Assembly (NCBI GenBank): GCA_020853525.1
Contig: JADYYS010000026.1
Coordinates: 102,333-166,332, forward strand
Reading direction: 5' to 3'
From: Ardenticatenales bacterium
Lineage (GTDB): Bacteria > Chloroflexota > Anaerolineae > Epilineales > Epilineaceae
Length of the DNA: 64,000 nt
How positions within the stretch are numbered: position 1 is the stretch's first letter; the number at the start of each line of letters is the position of its first letter. A program made the translations under genes and the position numbers. The notes beneath the pieces are model-generated. The model saw nothing but the letters and a program-made list of their open reading frames with translations. It searched no databases and was not told where the DNA came from. This document shows positions 28,301 to 35,946 of this stretch, piece after piece.

Positions 28301-28802
28301 CGGCGTCACATCCGGCGGCGTCGCGACGGCCACGCTCATCGGCGGCCCGCCGCTCGGCGCGGCGATCGTGACGGCGCGGGTCGGGACGGCGCTGGGGCAG
28401 GTCGTCGTCCGGCTGATCGCCGGCGCACCGGTCGGCGTTGCGCTGAGCGCTTCGCCCGGTCGCGTGGCGGTTGGCGGAGCGATCGACCTCGTCGCCGTCG
28501 TCATCGACGGCTGCGGCAATCCCGTGGCGGACGGCTGGCCCGTCACGTTCACCGCCGAGCGCGGGACATTCGACGGCGGCGGCCGAGCCGCGATCGTGGC
28601 GACGATCGGGGGTTCGGCAAGGGCGCGGTTGTTCGTCGGCCAAGCGCCCGGGCGTCTGGCCGTCGCGGCCGAGCTCGGCGCCGTGTTCGGCGAGGCCATC
28701 GTCGACGTCGTCCCGCCGACGGCGCTGCCGCCGCCGCTGCGCCACACCGTCTGGCTGCCGTACGCCGTCAAGCCGCGGCCGTTGGCGCGGCGGTCAGAGT
28801 GA
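25365..28802 (+). CDS. Secreted protein of DUF11 and bacterial Ig-like repeats
   Basis: 1145 aa from GTG. After a signal peptide (about 10-35) there are repeated CARDB/DUF11-like modules (for example VVAHVANRGAATASDVVLTMTLP and WQLRWGNRAGGRAKDIVVTATLP). Two invasin-type Big_1 segments are visible (EPVADGTVVRLATSLGLVTPDEGVT and RPVTDGTRIEWRTTAGRLDRSDGVT), each followed by a GxxTATL strand. The C-terminus HTVWLPYAVKP resembles the VYLPL tail of the subtilase. No catalytic motif is seen; it is probably a structural or adhesive extracellular protein. Its 3' end overlaps the histidine kinase gene on the other strand by nine bases. Confidence 0.75.
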   Translation: MPNPSATLRKPAATAAALLVAVAAALVVARHAAGVAPHGASLTASPFLVAKAATGSALTETAPTLSAALAVPPAVAPGGTLSVVAHVANRGAATASDVVLTMTLPTTLTLLGATAPVSGSAGRLQATLGSLAGFTTATLAVTVAVPSDALPGSRVHVALAAGADGVAGADVVPAAASSRVVPSDLRVEIAAEARDARPSEVVTWTVLAANVAAAAAEDASVEISLGNDLVFLSDTLPAAAGRSVDGGTVRWRFARLGGVSGQYVDLVTRVRPDASAGAVLAPRASITAATGITRAFDDVALAQSVPVVVPDLWLSALGPLAAARGSALNWQLRWGNRAGGRAKDIVVTATLPSGVSLVRSVPPATVEGRTLRWERGAADPEGEAPIETVRIDAEVLPDAPARTLRFDAAIRSLGRDAAPADNRGTVHTDVRAGPPARVALSVPETLGVGLSRAIEARVLDAAGEPVADGTVVRLATSLGLVTPDEGVTRAGIVTASFRAGDTPGTASVTAQAGPLSTSAVIRVLAASLRLGSTISGPRGSTSLHQTHPGDILSWVLGIHNDSESPARGLRLMAELPDSLALEGVSATRPITADGASIRSGGNVLRSWLLDDLEPGGALTVTLRPRVVADGAWSGSDLLFARAEVTTTTAVALARDLVGIEQLRVFAADLRAHVRLDSGASILRPGGWAVYDIGFSNGQTQTEVAAAVLTSTLPVGTRFDHWQADFGTVVHERTPFEPTDRVLEWAIDQSLAAPGALRLWLRIDADAVPASALVHGVAIGSPVPDIDAGNDARFDSTFIAGIDLRTTITGPAEAEPGAPASYRIDVGNAAPHDAATLLTLTAELPSGTTLLRVDDPGQATAPGRVRWDFEHLASGASRSVSFDVRLPDDVPVGTVLTLRADALAAEPEGTPGDNTGVWTTRIVSGPAAAVAVDAAPPEIVACAVDATRVTAAVSDAAGRPVTDGTRIEWRTTAGRLDRSDGVTSGGVATATLIGGPPLGAAIVTARVGTALGQVVVRLIAGAPVGVALSASPGRVAVGGAIDLVAVVIDGCGNPVADGWPVTFTAERGTFDGGGRAAIVATIGGSARARLFVGQAPGRLAVAAELGAVFGEAIVDVVPPTALPPPLRHTVWLPYAVKPRPLARRSE

Positions 28803-30248
28803 GGCTTCCGGCAGCCGGAGCGTGACGCATGTGCCGAGTCCGACGGCGGTCTCGATCGCGATCGTCCCGCCGTGCGCCTCGACGATCTCGCGCGCGATCG
28901 CCAGCCCGAGGCCGCTGTTGCCCGCGGCGCGGGATGCGTCGGCGCGAAAGAAGCGCTCGAATGCGCGCGCCGCCACGTCGGGGGTCATTCCCGGCCCGAC
29001 ATCGGCGATCGAGATCGCCACGATCCGTCCGGGTGGCTCGGTGTGAGCGGCGGACTCGCGCGCGGCCGTGACGCGGACCGTGCTGCCGCGCGGTGCGTAC
29101 CGCAGCGCGTTGTCGAGGACGTTGGCCAGCGCCCGAGACAGCCAGGCGCCGTCGGCGCGCACCGCCAGCGTCCGACCGTCGCCTCCGCGGACATCGACGT
29201 GGACGGCCACGTTGCGGGCGCGCGCGGTGCCGGCGTTGGCGGCGACCGCCCCGTCCACCAGGTCGTCGACCGCCACGGCGGCCAACTCGAGGCCGCCTTC
29301 CTGGCCTTCGAGGCGCGCCAGCACGAGCAGCTCCTCGACGAGGTCCGCCATCCTGGCAGCCGAGGTGCGGATCGTGGTGAGCGCCTGCTCCCGCTGCGCG
29401 TCGGTTCGGGCCGTGCCGTCGAGCAGTGCCTCGGCGAAGCCGCGCACCGTCGTCAGGGGCGTGCGGAGGTCGTGGCCCACATTGGCCACGAACTCGCGCT
29501 GCCGGCGATGGGCGTCGCCGACATCGGCGGCCATCCGGTTGAACGCGCGCGCCAATCGAGCGACCTCGTCCTGCCCGCTGCCCTCGGGGACGCGGGCGCT
29601 GTAGTCGCCGGCGGCAAGGCGGGCGCTGGCCGCCGTCATCGCCTCCACCGGCCGGGTGATGCCGCGGGCGAGCTGCCAGCTGACGAGCCCGGCCAGGAGG
29701 AGTGCGATCGTGCCGACGACCGCCGAGCTCGGCAGCATCGTCCGCCACAGCCCGTGGATCTCGCGCGACGGGCGCGCCACGATGAGCCACCGCTCGGGCA
29801 TGTCCGCCGGCAGGTCCGTGAGCCGTGCGGCCACGTAGGCGATGCGCACGCCGTCCGCGAGCCGCGCAAGGCCGACGTGCGGCCGCCCCGCATCGCCGAT
29901 GGGCACGGGCTCGAATCGCGTTGTCCGGAACCCGATCGGCGTGCGTCGCGGCGCGGCGACGACGTCGCCGGCACGGTCGACGAGCAGCACCTGGGCGAGC
30001 TGCGGCCGCCCGATCGGGACTTGCCGCACCACCTGGGTCAATACGGCCGAAGCGTCACCGCCCGGGTCCTCGCGGAGTGCGATGCCGACCCGCCGCGCCA
30101 GCTGCTCGGCCAACTGGGCCATCTCGGACTGTCCGCGGTTCCGTCCCTGCAGGTCGAACAGCACGAGCGAAGCGCCGCTGGCCAGCATGACGGTCAGCAG
30201 CACGAGCACGGCGTAGCCGGCCAGGAGTCGCGATCGGAGCGTGCGCAT
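28794..30248 (-). CDS. Sensor histidine kinase
   Basis: 484 aa. There are two membrane helices (residues about 10-30 and 175-198) around an extracytoplasmic sensor of about 145 residues. A HAMP domain (199-250) follows, then HisKA with the phosphorylated His259 (VANVGHDLRTPL) and a HATPase_c domain (NVLDNALRYAP, DVGPGM, SGLGLAIAREI). The response regulator upstream at 30379 is the obvious partner. The kinase probably has its own promoter: TAGACT stands 7 bases before its ATG and 130 bases separate it from the regulator. The signal sensed is unknown. Confidence 0.92.
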   Translation of the reverse strand: MRTLRSRLLAGYAVLVLLTVMLASGASLVLFDLQGRNRGQSEMAQLAEQLARRVGIALREDPGGDASAVLTQVVRQVPIGRPQLAQVLLVDRAGDVVAAPRRTPIGFRTTRFEPVPIGDAGRPHVGLARLADGVRIAYVAARLTDLPADMPERWLIVARPSREIHGLWRTMLPSSAVVGTIALLLAGLVSWQLARGITRPVEAMTAASARLAAGDYSARVPEGSGQDEVARLARAFNRMAADVGDAHRRQREFVANVGHDLRTPLTTVRGFAEALLDGTARTDAQREQALTTIRTSAARMADLVEELLVLARLEGQEGGLELAAVAVDDLVDGAVAANAGTARARNVAVHVDVRGGDGRTLAVRADGAWLSRALANVLDNALRYAPRGSTVRVTAARESAAHTEPPGRIVAISIADVGPGMTPDVAARAFERFFRADASRAAGNSGLGLAIAREIVEAHGGTIAIETAVGLGTCVTLRLPEASL

Positions 30249-30255
30249 GGTGGGC

Positions 30256-30261
30256 AGTCTA
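30256..30261 (-). promoter_or_regulatory. -10-like box for a leaderless kinase transcript
   Basis: On the minus strand TAGACT is followed by 7 bases and the ATG at 30248. No ribosome site is present. Confidence 0.4.
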
Positions 30262-30378
30262 GCGCCTGGGTGTTACCGAACTGTGACGACGCGGCGGCGT
30301 GCGCGAGGGTTCGTGCCTGCCGCCGCGGGATGCCGGGCCTGCTCCGTCGAACCGCGATCGGAGCGTCCGGCGTCGGCC

Positions 30379-31110
30379 CTACGGGGCGTCGTTCCCGGAC
30401 GGTGCCTGTGTGATCAGCTTGTAGCCGATGCCCCAAACCGTCTCGATCGTCACGGACCGCGACGTCGCAAGGTCCTTGCGCACGTGCGCCACGTGGACGT
30501 CGATCGTACGGCTGTCGCCCAGGAAGTCGTAGCCCCAGACGCGGTCGAGCAGCTGATCGCGCGACAGGACGAGCCCCTCGTGCTGGGCCAGGTAGAGGAG
30601 CAGGTCGAACTCGCGCGCCCGCAGGGATGCCGGCTCGCCGGCCACCGTCACCAGCCTCCGCGCCGGATCGATCGTCACATCGCCGACCGTCACGACCGCG
30701 TCCGGGCTGGTGGTCGCGGCGGATGCGTCGGCCGGCGACGTGCGACGGAGCACGGCCTTCACGCGCGCGACGAGCTCGCGGCCGTGGAAGGGCTTGACGA
30801 CGTAGTCGTCGGCACCGAGCTCAAGGCCGACGACACGATCGATCGGATCACCGCGTGCGGTCAGCATGATGATCGGGAGGGTGCTCTCATTGCGGATCTG
30901 ACGGGTGATCTCCCAGCCGTCCATGCCGGGCAGCATGATGTCCAGGATGACGAGGTCGGGCGGGTCGTCGCGCAGCGATTGGATCGCCTCCGAACCGCTC
31001 GTCGCGCGCCGGACATTGAAGCCCTCGTTGTGCAGATAGAGCTCCGCCAAGTCGATGATCTGGGCCTCGTCATCGACGATCAGGACCGTCGGTGGCGGCG
31101 CTCCGTTCAC
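30379..31110 (-). CDS. OmpR/PhoB-family response regulator
   Basis: 243 aa. The receiver domain (8-122) has the acidic pair Asp13-Asp14, phospho-acceptor Asp57 (VILDIMLPGMDGW), the Thr of MLTARG and the Lys of VVKPFHGREL. The winged-helix DNA-binding domain (about 145-235) has RAREFDLLLYLAQHEG, RTIDVHVAHVRKDL and TVWGIGYKL. It pairs with the kinase downstream. The GTG start overlaps the stop of the anti-sigma gene by four bases (GTGA), which implies translational coupling with the sigma/anti-sigma pair. Confidence 0.92.
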   Translation of the reverse strand: MNGAPPPTVLIVDDEAQIIDLAELYLHNEGFNVRRATSGSEAIQSLRDDPPDLVILDIMLPGMDGWEITRQIRNESTLPIIMLTARGDPIDRVVGLELGADDYVVKPFHGRELVARVKAVLRRTSPADASAATTSPDAVVTVGDVTIDPARRLVTVAGEPASLRAREFDLLLYLAQHEGLVLSRDQLLDRVWGYDFLGDSRTIDVHVAHVRKDLATSRSVTIETVWGIGYKLITQAPSGNDAP

Positions 31111-32591
31111 GGCCACGAAACGGTCGTCGACACGCCGGCGACGATCTCGACGACCTCGGCCCGAGCGCGCCAGTCCCGGTCGCGCCCATCGTCCGACCGG
31201 GCGATCGCCCAGCGGCCCGCCGGCAGCGGCAGGGCGAAGTGGCCGCCGCCGTCCGCGAGCGCGCTCGGTCCCGCCGCTGTCGTCGGGTCCGTGCCCTCCG
31301 GCACGGCGCGGATCAAGGCGTGCGCGCCGGCCTCGCCGACGAGAAGGCCGTCGCCGTCGCCGGAAGCCGCCAGCCGCCAGTCCGCGCTTGCCGTCTGCCC
31401 GACGGCCAACTCGACGTCCTGCGCGCTCTCGGGTCGATCGGCGTTCGGCCACCACTGCGGCCGGTGCCCCGGCGCTTCGGCATACAGGCGCCACGCACCT
31501 GGGGCGAGGGTCAACGTGTAGCGCCCGCTGGCATCGGCGGTGAACGTCTCGATCCAACTGCCGCCGATCGGTCCGTCGTCGCGGCGATACACGGCAACAC
31601 GCACCTGGGCGCGGCCGCCGCCGTCGTCGCCGATGACATGACCGACGACGGTGCTGGCGGCCGGCGTGGCCGTGGGCGACGGGAGCGTCGGTTCGGGCGT
31701 CGCGGTGGCGGGTGGCTTGGCCGGCGGCTTCCGCGGCTTCCGATCCTCCCCGCCGGTCTCCGCAGGGCGCGGCGGCGACGGTGGCGGATAGGCGGTCGAC
31801 GGCGATTGCGGGGCGGGGTAGCCGCCCGGATCGCCGCTTGGCGGCGCGGCCTGTCCCGGGCCGGTGACCGCGCCGGTGGCGACGGCCGTGCCGGGCCGCG
31901 GCGATCCCGTCCGCGCGCCGGCGGAACCCGTCGCACCGCCCGGCCCGCTGCGCAGGCCGTCGGGCCAGCGCTGGACGGCGTCGATGGCCGTGCCGTCGAC
32001 TACCGAAGCGGCGAGGACGTCGGGGCCGTTGCCGGCGTGCGCCCGCCGCGCCTCGGCGTCCATCCCGTCGCGGTCCAGCCGGAGTCGGGCGGCACCGTCG
32101 CGCAGCCGGGCGACGGGTGTCGGGTCGGTCGCGGCGGCGATCGGCGGCCGGGTGGTCTGCTGGCGCAGCGCGGCGAAGAAGACGCCGCCGAGCGGGCCGT
32201 GCGCCGTCGGCCACAGGGCGAGGACGATCATCGCCGCCACGGCCGCGGCGCCGATCACCCAGGCGGGCACCGGGCTCGGTGCACCTGCCACGTCGATGGG
32301 CTCGGCGGCCAGGCGGCGAAGGGTGGCGCGGCCGATGCGGTCAAGAGGGGTCGGTCCATCGCCCAAGGCGGCAGGCGTGCGGATGGCCGCCAGCACGCCG
32401 TCCAGCGGCGGCAGCCCGCCGGCGCGCGCGGCGGCGTCGTCGCGGACCGCGGACGCCAGTCGGCGCCAGCCCTCGAACGCCTCGGCGGCGGCCGGATCGT
32501 GCGCCAGCGACGCGGCCACGCGCGCGGCGTCGACCGCGTCGGTTCGGCCGGCCAGCACGTCGATCCACGGCAGGTCGAGGCGGTCAGGCAT
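31107..32591 (-). CDS. Putative membrane anti-sigma factor with extracytoplasmic sensor
   Basis: 494 aa. Residues 1-110 are cytoplasmic and helical; one membrane helix lies at about 112-130 (VIGAAAVAAMIVLALWP). A Pro/Ala/Thr-rich linker follows, then two carboxypeptidase-regulatory-like beta modules (SWIETFTADASGRYTLTLAPG and GGGHFALPLPAGRWAIA). The start overlaps the end of the ECF sigma gene by eight bases. This position and topology are those of anti-sigma factors, although the classical ZAS zinc motif His-x3-Cys-x2-Cys is absent. The role is therefore inferred from context. Confidence 0.6.
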   Translation of the reverse strand: MPDRLDLPWIDVLAGRTDAVDAARVAASLAHDPAAAEAFEGWRRLASAVRDDAAARAGGLPPLDGVLAAIRTPAALGDGPTPLDRIGRATLRRLAAEPIDVAGAPSPVPAWVIGAAAVAAMIVLALWPTAHGPLGGVFFAALRQQTTRPPIAAATDPTPVARLRDGAARLRLDRDGMDAEARRAHAGNGPDVLAASVVDGTAIDAVQRWPDGLRSGPGGATGSAGARTGSPRPGTAVATGAVTGPGQAAPPSGDPGGYPAPQSPSTAYPPPSPPRPAETGGEDRKPRKPPAKPPATATPEPTLPSPTATPAASTVVGHVIGDDGGGRAQVRVAVYRRDDGPIGGSWIETFTADASGRYTLTLAPGAWRLYAEAPGHRPQWWPNADRPESAQDVELAVGQTASADWRLAASGDGDGLLVGEAGAHALIRAVPEGTDPTTAAGPSALADGGGHFALPLPAGRWAIARSDDGRDRDWRARAEVVEIVAGVSTTVSWP

Positions 32592-33156
32592 CGTGGCGGT
32601 CCTCGTCGAGCAACTTGCGCAGCGTTGCCTTGGCGCGGTGGAGGCGGCTCTTGACGGTCCCTTCGGGGACGTCGAGGACGGCCGCCGCTTCGACGACGGA
32701 GAGACCCTGGTAGAAGACGAGCTCGAGGGCGGCCCGCTGCACGTCGGGCAGACGGCTCAGCGCGGCGTGCATGTCCAGGCGGCTGCCGACGCCTGCTGAC
32801 CCGTCCGCGGCGCCGGCCAGTCGAGGCTCGAGGGCAACGATCGTGGCCCGCCGGCGCCGACGGGCGTTGATCGCGCGGTTGTGGGCGATCGTCAGGAGCC
32901 AGGTGAGGACCTTGCTCTCGCCGCGGAAGGCCGCCGACGCGTGCCATGCCGCCAGGAACACGTCTTGGACGACCTCCTCGGCCAAGCCTTCGTCCGCCAG
33001 CTGGCCGCGCAGATAGGAAAGGACCCGTCCCCCGTACAGGCGGTAGAGCGCTTCGAGCGCGCTCGGCTCACCCTGTGCCATCGCCCGCAGGTAGGCGAGG
33101 CCCGGATCGGATTCACGTTTGCCGAGTGTTGGGAAGGGAACGGCGAGCGTGGTCAT
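32584..33156 (-). CDS. ECF-type RNA polymerase sigma factor
   Basis: 190 aa. Region 2 (about 30-95) contains YGGRVLSYLRGQL, AEEVVQDVFLAAW and TWLLTIAHNRAINARRR. Region 4 (about 130-185) contains LSRLPDVQRAALELVFYQGLSVVEAAAVLDVPEGTVKSRLHRA. Region 3 is missing, as in ECF sigma factors. It would direct RNA polymerase to envelope-response promoters and be held by the membrane protein encoded just downstream. The ATG at 33156 has GGGACCCC upstream. The sigma, anti-sigma and response regulator genes overlap one another, forming one transcription unit. Confidence 0.92.
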   Translation of the reverse strand: MTTLAVPFPTLGKRESDPGLAYLRAMAQGEPSALEALYRLYGGRVLSYLRGQLADEGLAEEVVQDVFLAAWHASAAFRGESKVLTWLLTIAHNRAINARRRRRATIVALEPRLAGAADGSAGVGSRLDMHAALSRLPDVQRAALELVFYQGLSVVEAAAVLDVPEGTVKSRLHRAKATLRKLLDEDRHDA

Positions 33157-33242
33157 GGGGTCCCTCAGCGTGTGGACGATGTGGCGATATCCGTCTGGGA
33201 CACGGTTTGCATGCGCAAGGTTGCACCGATTTCGTCGGCGGA

Positions 33243-34230
33243 TCAACTTCGTCGGCGGATCAACTGCGGCCGGCCGCGCGCCACGTCGAAATCGAACGCC
33301 AGCGTCTCCACGACGAGTGAGCCGAAGCTGCCGCCGGCGTTCACCGACAGCCGATCCCCGTCCCGCAATCGCACGGGCGCGCCGTCCGCCGCGAACGCGA
33401 CCGTCCAGGTCCCATCCGACGTCACGACGCCGTCCGCTGCGGCACGCAGCCGGCCGTCCTGCGCGTGGAGCGTGGCCGTTAGCGGTGCGCCGGGCCGCGC
33501 GACGCCGAGCGCATCGGCGGTGTCCGGCCGCGCCGTAATCCCGACCTCGGCCAGCGGCCGGAAGACGCGGTGCCCGCCCGGGGCCACCACGACGACGGCG
33601 AACCGGCGGTCGACGCCCCACCGCCGGCGCGGGTCCGGTACCGGCGCGCTGAACCGCCCGGCTTTGTCGGCATTGCCTGTCCAGTCCGACCACTGAAGGC
33701 CGCTGTCGGCTTCTGCGGTACAGTCACCTTGCCAAGCGGCGAGCATGAGCGTGGCCGAAGGCGTCGTCGTACCGGTGACCACGTCGTGCGCCCAGTCGAC
33801 CGTGAGGTCGAGGCGGGGCACGGTGAGCGTGGCCGGCCACCCGCCGAGGTCGGCGCTGACGGCGTCGCCGGCCTCGATCGGTCGCGGCGTCCCGCCGAGG
33901 CCGGCGATTGCGGCGCGGAAGCGTCCGACATCCGTCGATGTGCCCACGGCGCTGCCGGCGCCGACCTGCCCGTTGGTCGAAAGGCGCACCGCCGTGCGCG
34001 GCAGGGCGTTGCCGCATGCGACCGGACTGCCGAGCCGCAGCTCGAGCCGCGGCACGCTTCGGGTACGGCGCGCCTCGTGGCCGGACGGCAGCGAGAGCAT
34101 GGCGTAGGCCGACGAGGAACGCCTCGAACGTTCCGTATCGATCGGCCGTGATCTGCCGCCGAACGACCGTCCGCCCCTCGCGTTCGAGCAGGAGCGTGAC
34201 GGCGAGGTCGGGCTCGGCCGAACCGAACAC
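33243..34230 (-). pseudogene. Frameshifted gene between TPR and sigma genes
   Basis: The N-terminal part reads from GTG 34230 (MFGSAEPDLAVTLLLEREGRTVV...TADRYGTFEAF). At about 34112-34119 the coding frame changes. Removing one C of TTCCTCG gives a smooth continuation (FSSAYAMLSLPSGHEARR) into the frame that ends at 33243 with QLIRRRS. The downstream part (33243-34100) contains beta-rich modules (PATLTVPRLDLTVDWAHD, GVVTSDGTWTVAFAADG) and could also be expressed from the internal ATG at 34100. The fragment has no signal peptide. Its N-terminal frame is the same as that of the TPR gene beyond its TAG stop, so it may once have been fused to it. A sequencing error cannot be excluded. Confidence 0.55.
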
Positions 34231-34281
34231 CGACCCGGAGTCGAGATCGCGCTCGACCCGGCGCGGCGAGCCGGACGCTCG

Positions 34282-35619
34282 CTAGGCGTTCCGCCAACGC
34301 GTGATCTCGGCGCGCAATGGATCGCCCGGCGGCAGCACGTCGAGCGCCGCCTGCCAGTCGTCCGCCGCGCCGTCCACGTTGCCGTCGAGCTGACGGGCGC
34401 GGCCGCGCCAGGCCAGCGCCGCGCCGTCGCTCGGATTGAGGTCGACGGCGGCATCCAGGTCGGAAAGGGCTTCGGCCGCTGTCTCGAGGTCGAGGGCGCA
34501 CCGGGCGCGCAGCACGTACGCGGCGGCCAACTCTTCGTCGAAGTCGATCGCCCAGCGTGCGTCACGCCATGCCAGGTTCGTCCGGCCGGCGGCGAGGTGC
34601 TGCTCGGCCCGCGCCAGGTAGAGGGGCGCAGGTTCGTCGCTGTCCTGGATCGCCCGGTCGAGGCGATCACGCGCGGCGTGCGCGCGGCCGAGGGCGGACT
34701 CGGCCCGCGCCGCGAAGGCGCTGGCGTCCGGATCGAGCGGGTCTTCGGCGAGGGCGGCCGTTGCCCGTGCGAGCGCCTGCTCGGCATCGCCGAGCCGGAG
34801 ATGGCCCTCGGCGGCGGCCAGGAGCGTCTCGATGTCCGTTGGCTCGACGGCCAGCGCCGCGGTGTAGTCCGCCACGGCGCCGGCGACATCGCCGCTCTCC
34901 CAGCGCGCGTCGCCGCGCAGCCGCATGCCCTCGACGTGGTCGGGGGCGAGCTTGAGGAGATGTTCGAGCGCACTCAGGGCGTCGGCCAGCTCGCGGCGGG
35001 CGATGCGAACGTCCGCCAGCGTCTCCCAACACGCGACATCGTTCGGCGCGCGCTGCACGGCGGCCAATGCGTCCGCGAGCGCGTCGTCGAAAAGGTCGAG
35101 GGCCAGCGCACCGGCGGCGCGCCCGGCCAGCAGGCGGCCGTCGGTCGGGGACAACCCGAGGCCCTCCTCGAAAGCCGCCGTGGCGCGCGTCGGCTCGTCG
35201 GCGTCGAGGAGCGCTTCGCCGAGGTGGAGGAACACCGTCGGGTCGACGGAGCCGCGCTCGGCGACGGCGTCCCAGGCGTCGGCCGCATCGGCGGCGCGGT
35301 CGCGGATCTCCTCGAGCTCGGCAAGGCGCCACAGCGGCGCAACGGCTGTATCGTCGAGTTCGCCGGCGTAGCGGAGCTCATCGCACGCGGCGGCCAGCCG
35401 GCCCAGCGCGGCCAGCGCGAGGCCGCGGACGAAGTACGTGGCCGCCACGTCGGGCGTCGCCTCGGCCAGCGCGTCGAGGTCGTCGAGGGCGGCTTCGGCT
35501 CCCGCAGCGGCGGCATAGGCGGCCACCTCGTCGGACAGCGCGGGCGGGGGGGCGCCGTGCAGGGCGACGGCGGCGCGTTCGGCCAGTCGGCGGACGGCGT
35601 CGGACGGAGCCGGGTTCAT
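34282..35619 (-). CDS. Tetratricopeptide repeat protein
   Basis: 445 aa made of about twelve helix-turn-helix repeats with TPR spacing, for example AFEEGLGLSPTDGRLLAGRAAGAL, ALSALEHLLKLAPDHVEGMRLRGDA and ALSDLDAAVDLNPSDGAALAWRGRA. There is no signal peptide or membrane helix, so it is likely a cytoplasmic scaffold. The ATG at 35619 is preceded by AGGTGG. It lies 64 bases downstream of the selenoprotein gene and 51 bases upstream of the frameshifted gene. Partners are not known. Confidence 0.82.
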   Translation of the reverse strand: MNPAPSDAVRRLAERAAVALHGAPPPALSDEVAAYAAAAGAEAALDDLDALAEATPDVAATYFVRGLALAALGRLAAACDELRYAGELDDTAVAPLWRLAELEEIRDRAADAADAWDAVAERGSVDPTVFLHLGEALLDADEPTRATAAFEEGLGLSPTDGRLLAGRAAGALALDLFDDALADALAAVQRAPNDVACWETLADVRIARRELADALSALEHLLKLAPDHVEGMRLRGDARWESGDVAGAVADYTAALAVEPTDIETLLAAAEGHLRLGDAEQALARATAALAEDPLDPDASAFAARAESALGRAHAARDRLDRAIQDSDEPAPLYLARAEQHLAAGRTNLAWRDARWAIDFDEELAAAYVLRARCALDLETAAEALSDLDAAVDLNPSDGAALAWRGRARQLDGNVDGAADDWQAALDVLPPGDPLRAEITRWRNA

Positions 35620-35683
35620 GCGGGGCCACCTGTCGGGGGTGCGCTGACATGCGCGATCGAGTGCAGCGGGGCGGCCCGTTCCA

Positions 35684-35935
35684 TCAACCGCGCGCGGCGG
35701 CGTCGATCCGGGGTCGGATGAGGTCGATGATCTCCTCGGGCGTCGGCTGGCGGCCGATCGACTTCTTCGAGAAGACGAGGTCGCCGTCGAGCCAGATGTC
35801 GTGCACGCCGCCGGAGCCCGGGATGAGCGTGTAGCTGCCGATGTCCAGGCCGAACTCGGTGAAGACGGCCTCCGCCACACGGGCGGCGATGGGGGCGTAG
35901 TTTCAAGGGATGCAGAACATGACGCGGATGTGCAT
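35684..35935 (-). CDS. SelW-like (Rdx family) selenoprotein with in-frame UGA
   Basis: 83 residues including Sec11. From the ATG at 35935, with AGGAG eight bases upstream, ten codons (MHIRVMFCIP) lead to TGA at 35903-35905. The same frame then continues NYAPIAARVAEAVFTEFGLD and so on to the stop at 35684. The full sequence matches the SelT/SelW/SelH (Rdx) fold: beta strand, a C-x-x-(C/U) redox motif (here C-I-P-U), a helix, then SYTLIPGSGGVHDIW, GDLVFSKKSIGRQPTPEEI and a final helix. Rdx proteins are small thioredoxin-like thiol oxidoreductases. A hairpin suitable as a bacterial SECIS lies 16-32 bases past the UGA, and tRNA-Sec is encoded in this window. The gene begins 12 bases after the stop of the YfhO-flippase gene. 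Confidence 0.87.
35872..35886 (-). promoter_or_regulatory. Candidate bacterial SECIS apical hairpin
   Basis: Reading on the minus strand, CCGCC pairs with GGCGG around the loop CGUGU, whose second base is G. The loop G is 23 bases after the UGA. Bacterial SECIS elements need a short stem with a G in the first two loop positions about 16-37 bases after the UGA, so size and spacing fit. Confidence 0.55.
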
Positions 35936-35946
35936 CGGTGGTCTCC

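Noticed and set aside
33154..33230. ECF-type promoter upstream of the sigma gene (GCAACC and CGTGTC on the minus strand)
   Set aside because: The hexamers only loosely resemble known ECF motifs and the spacing cannot be judged without other targets.
35684..35878. A 64-aa protein starting at an internal ATG/GTG after the UGA
   Set aside because: It would lack the first strand and the redox motif of the Rdx fold and has no ribosome site; the upstream ATG has AGGAG and reads through a UGA at the Cys position.
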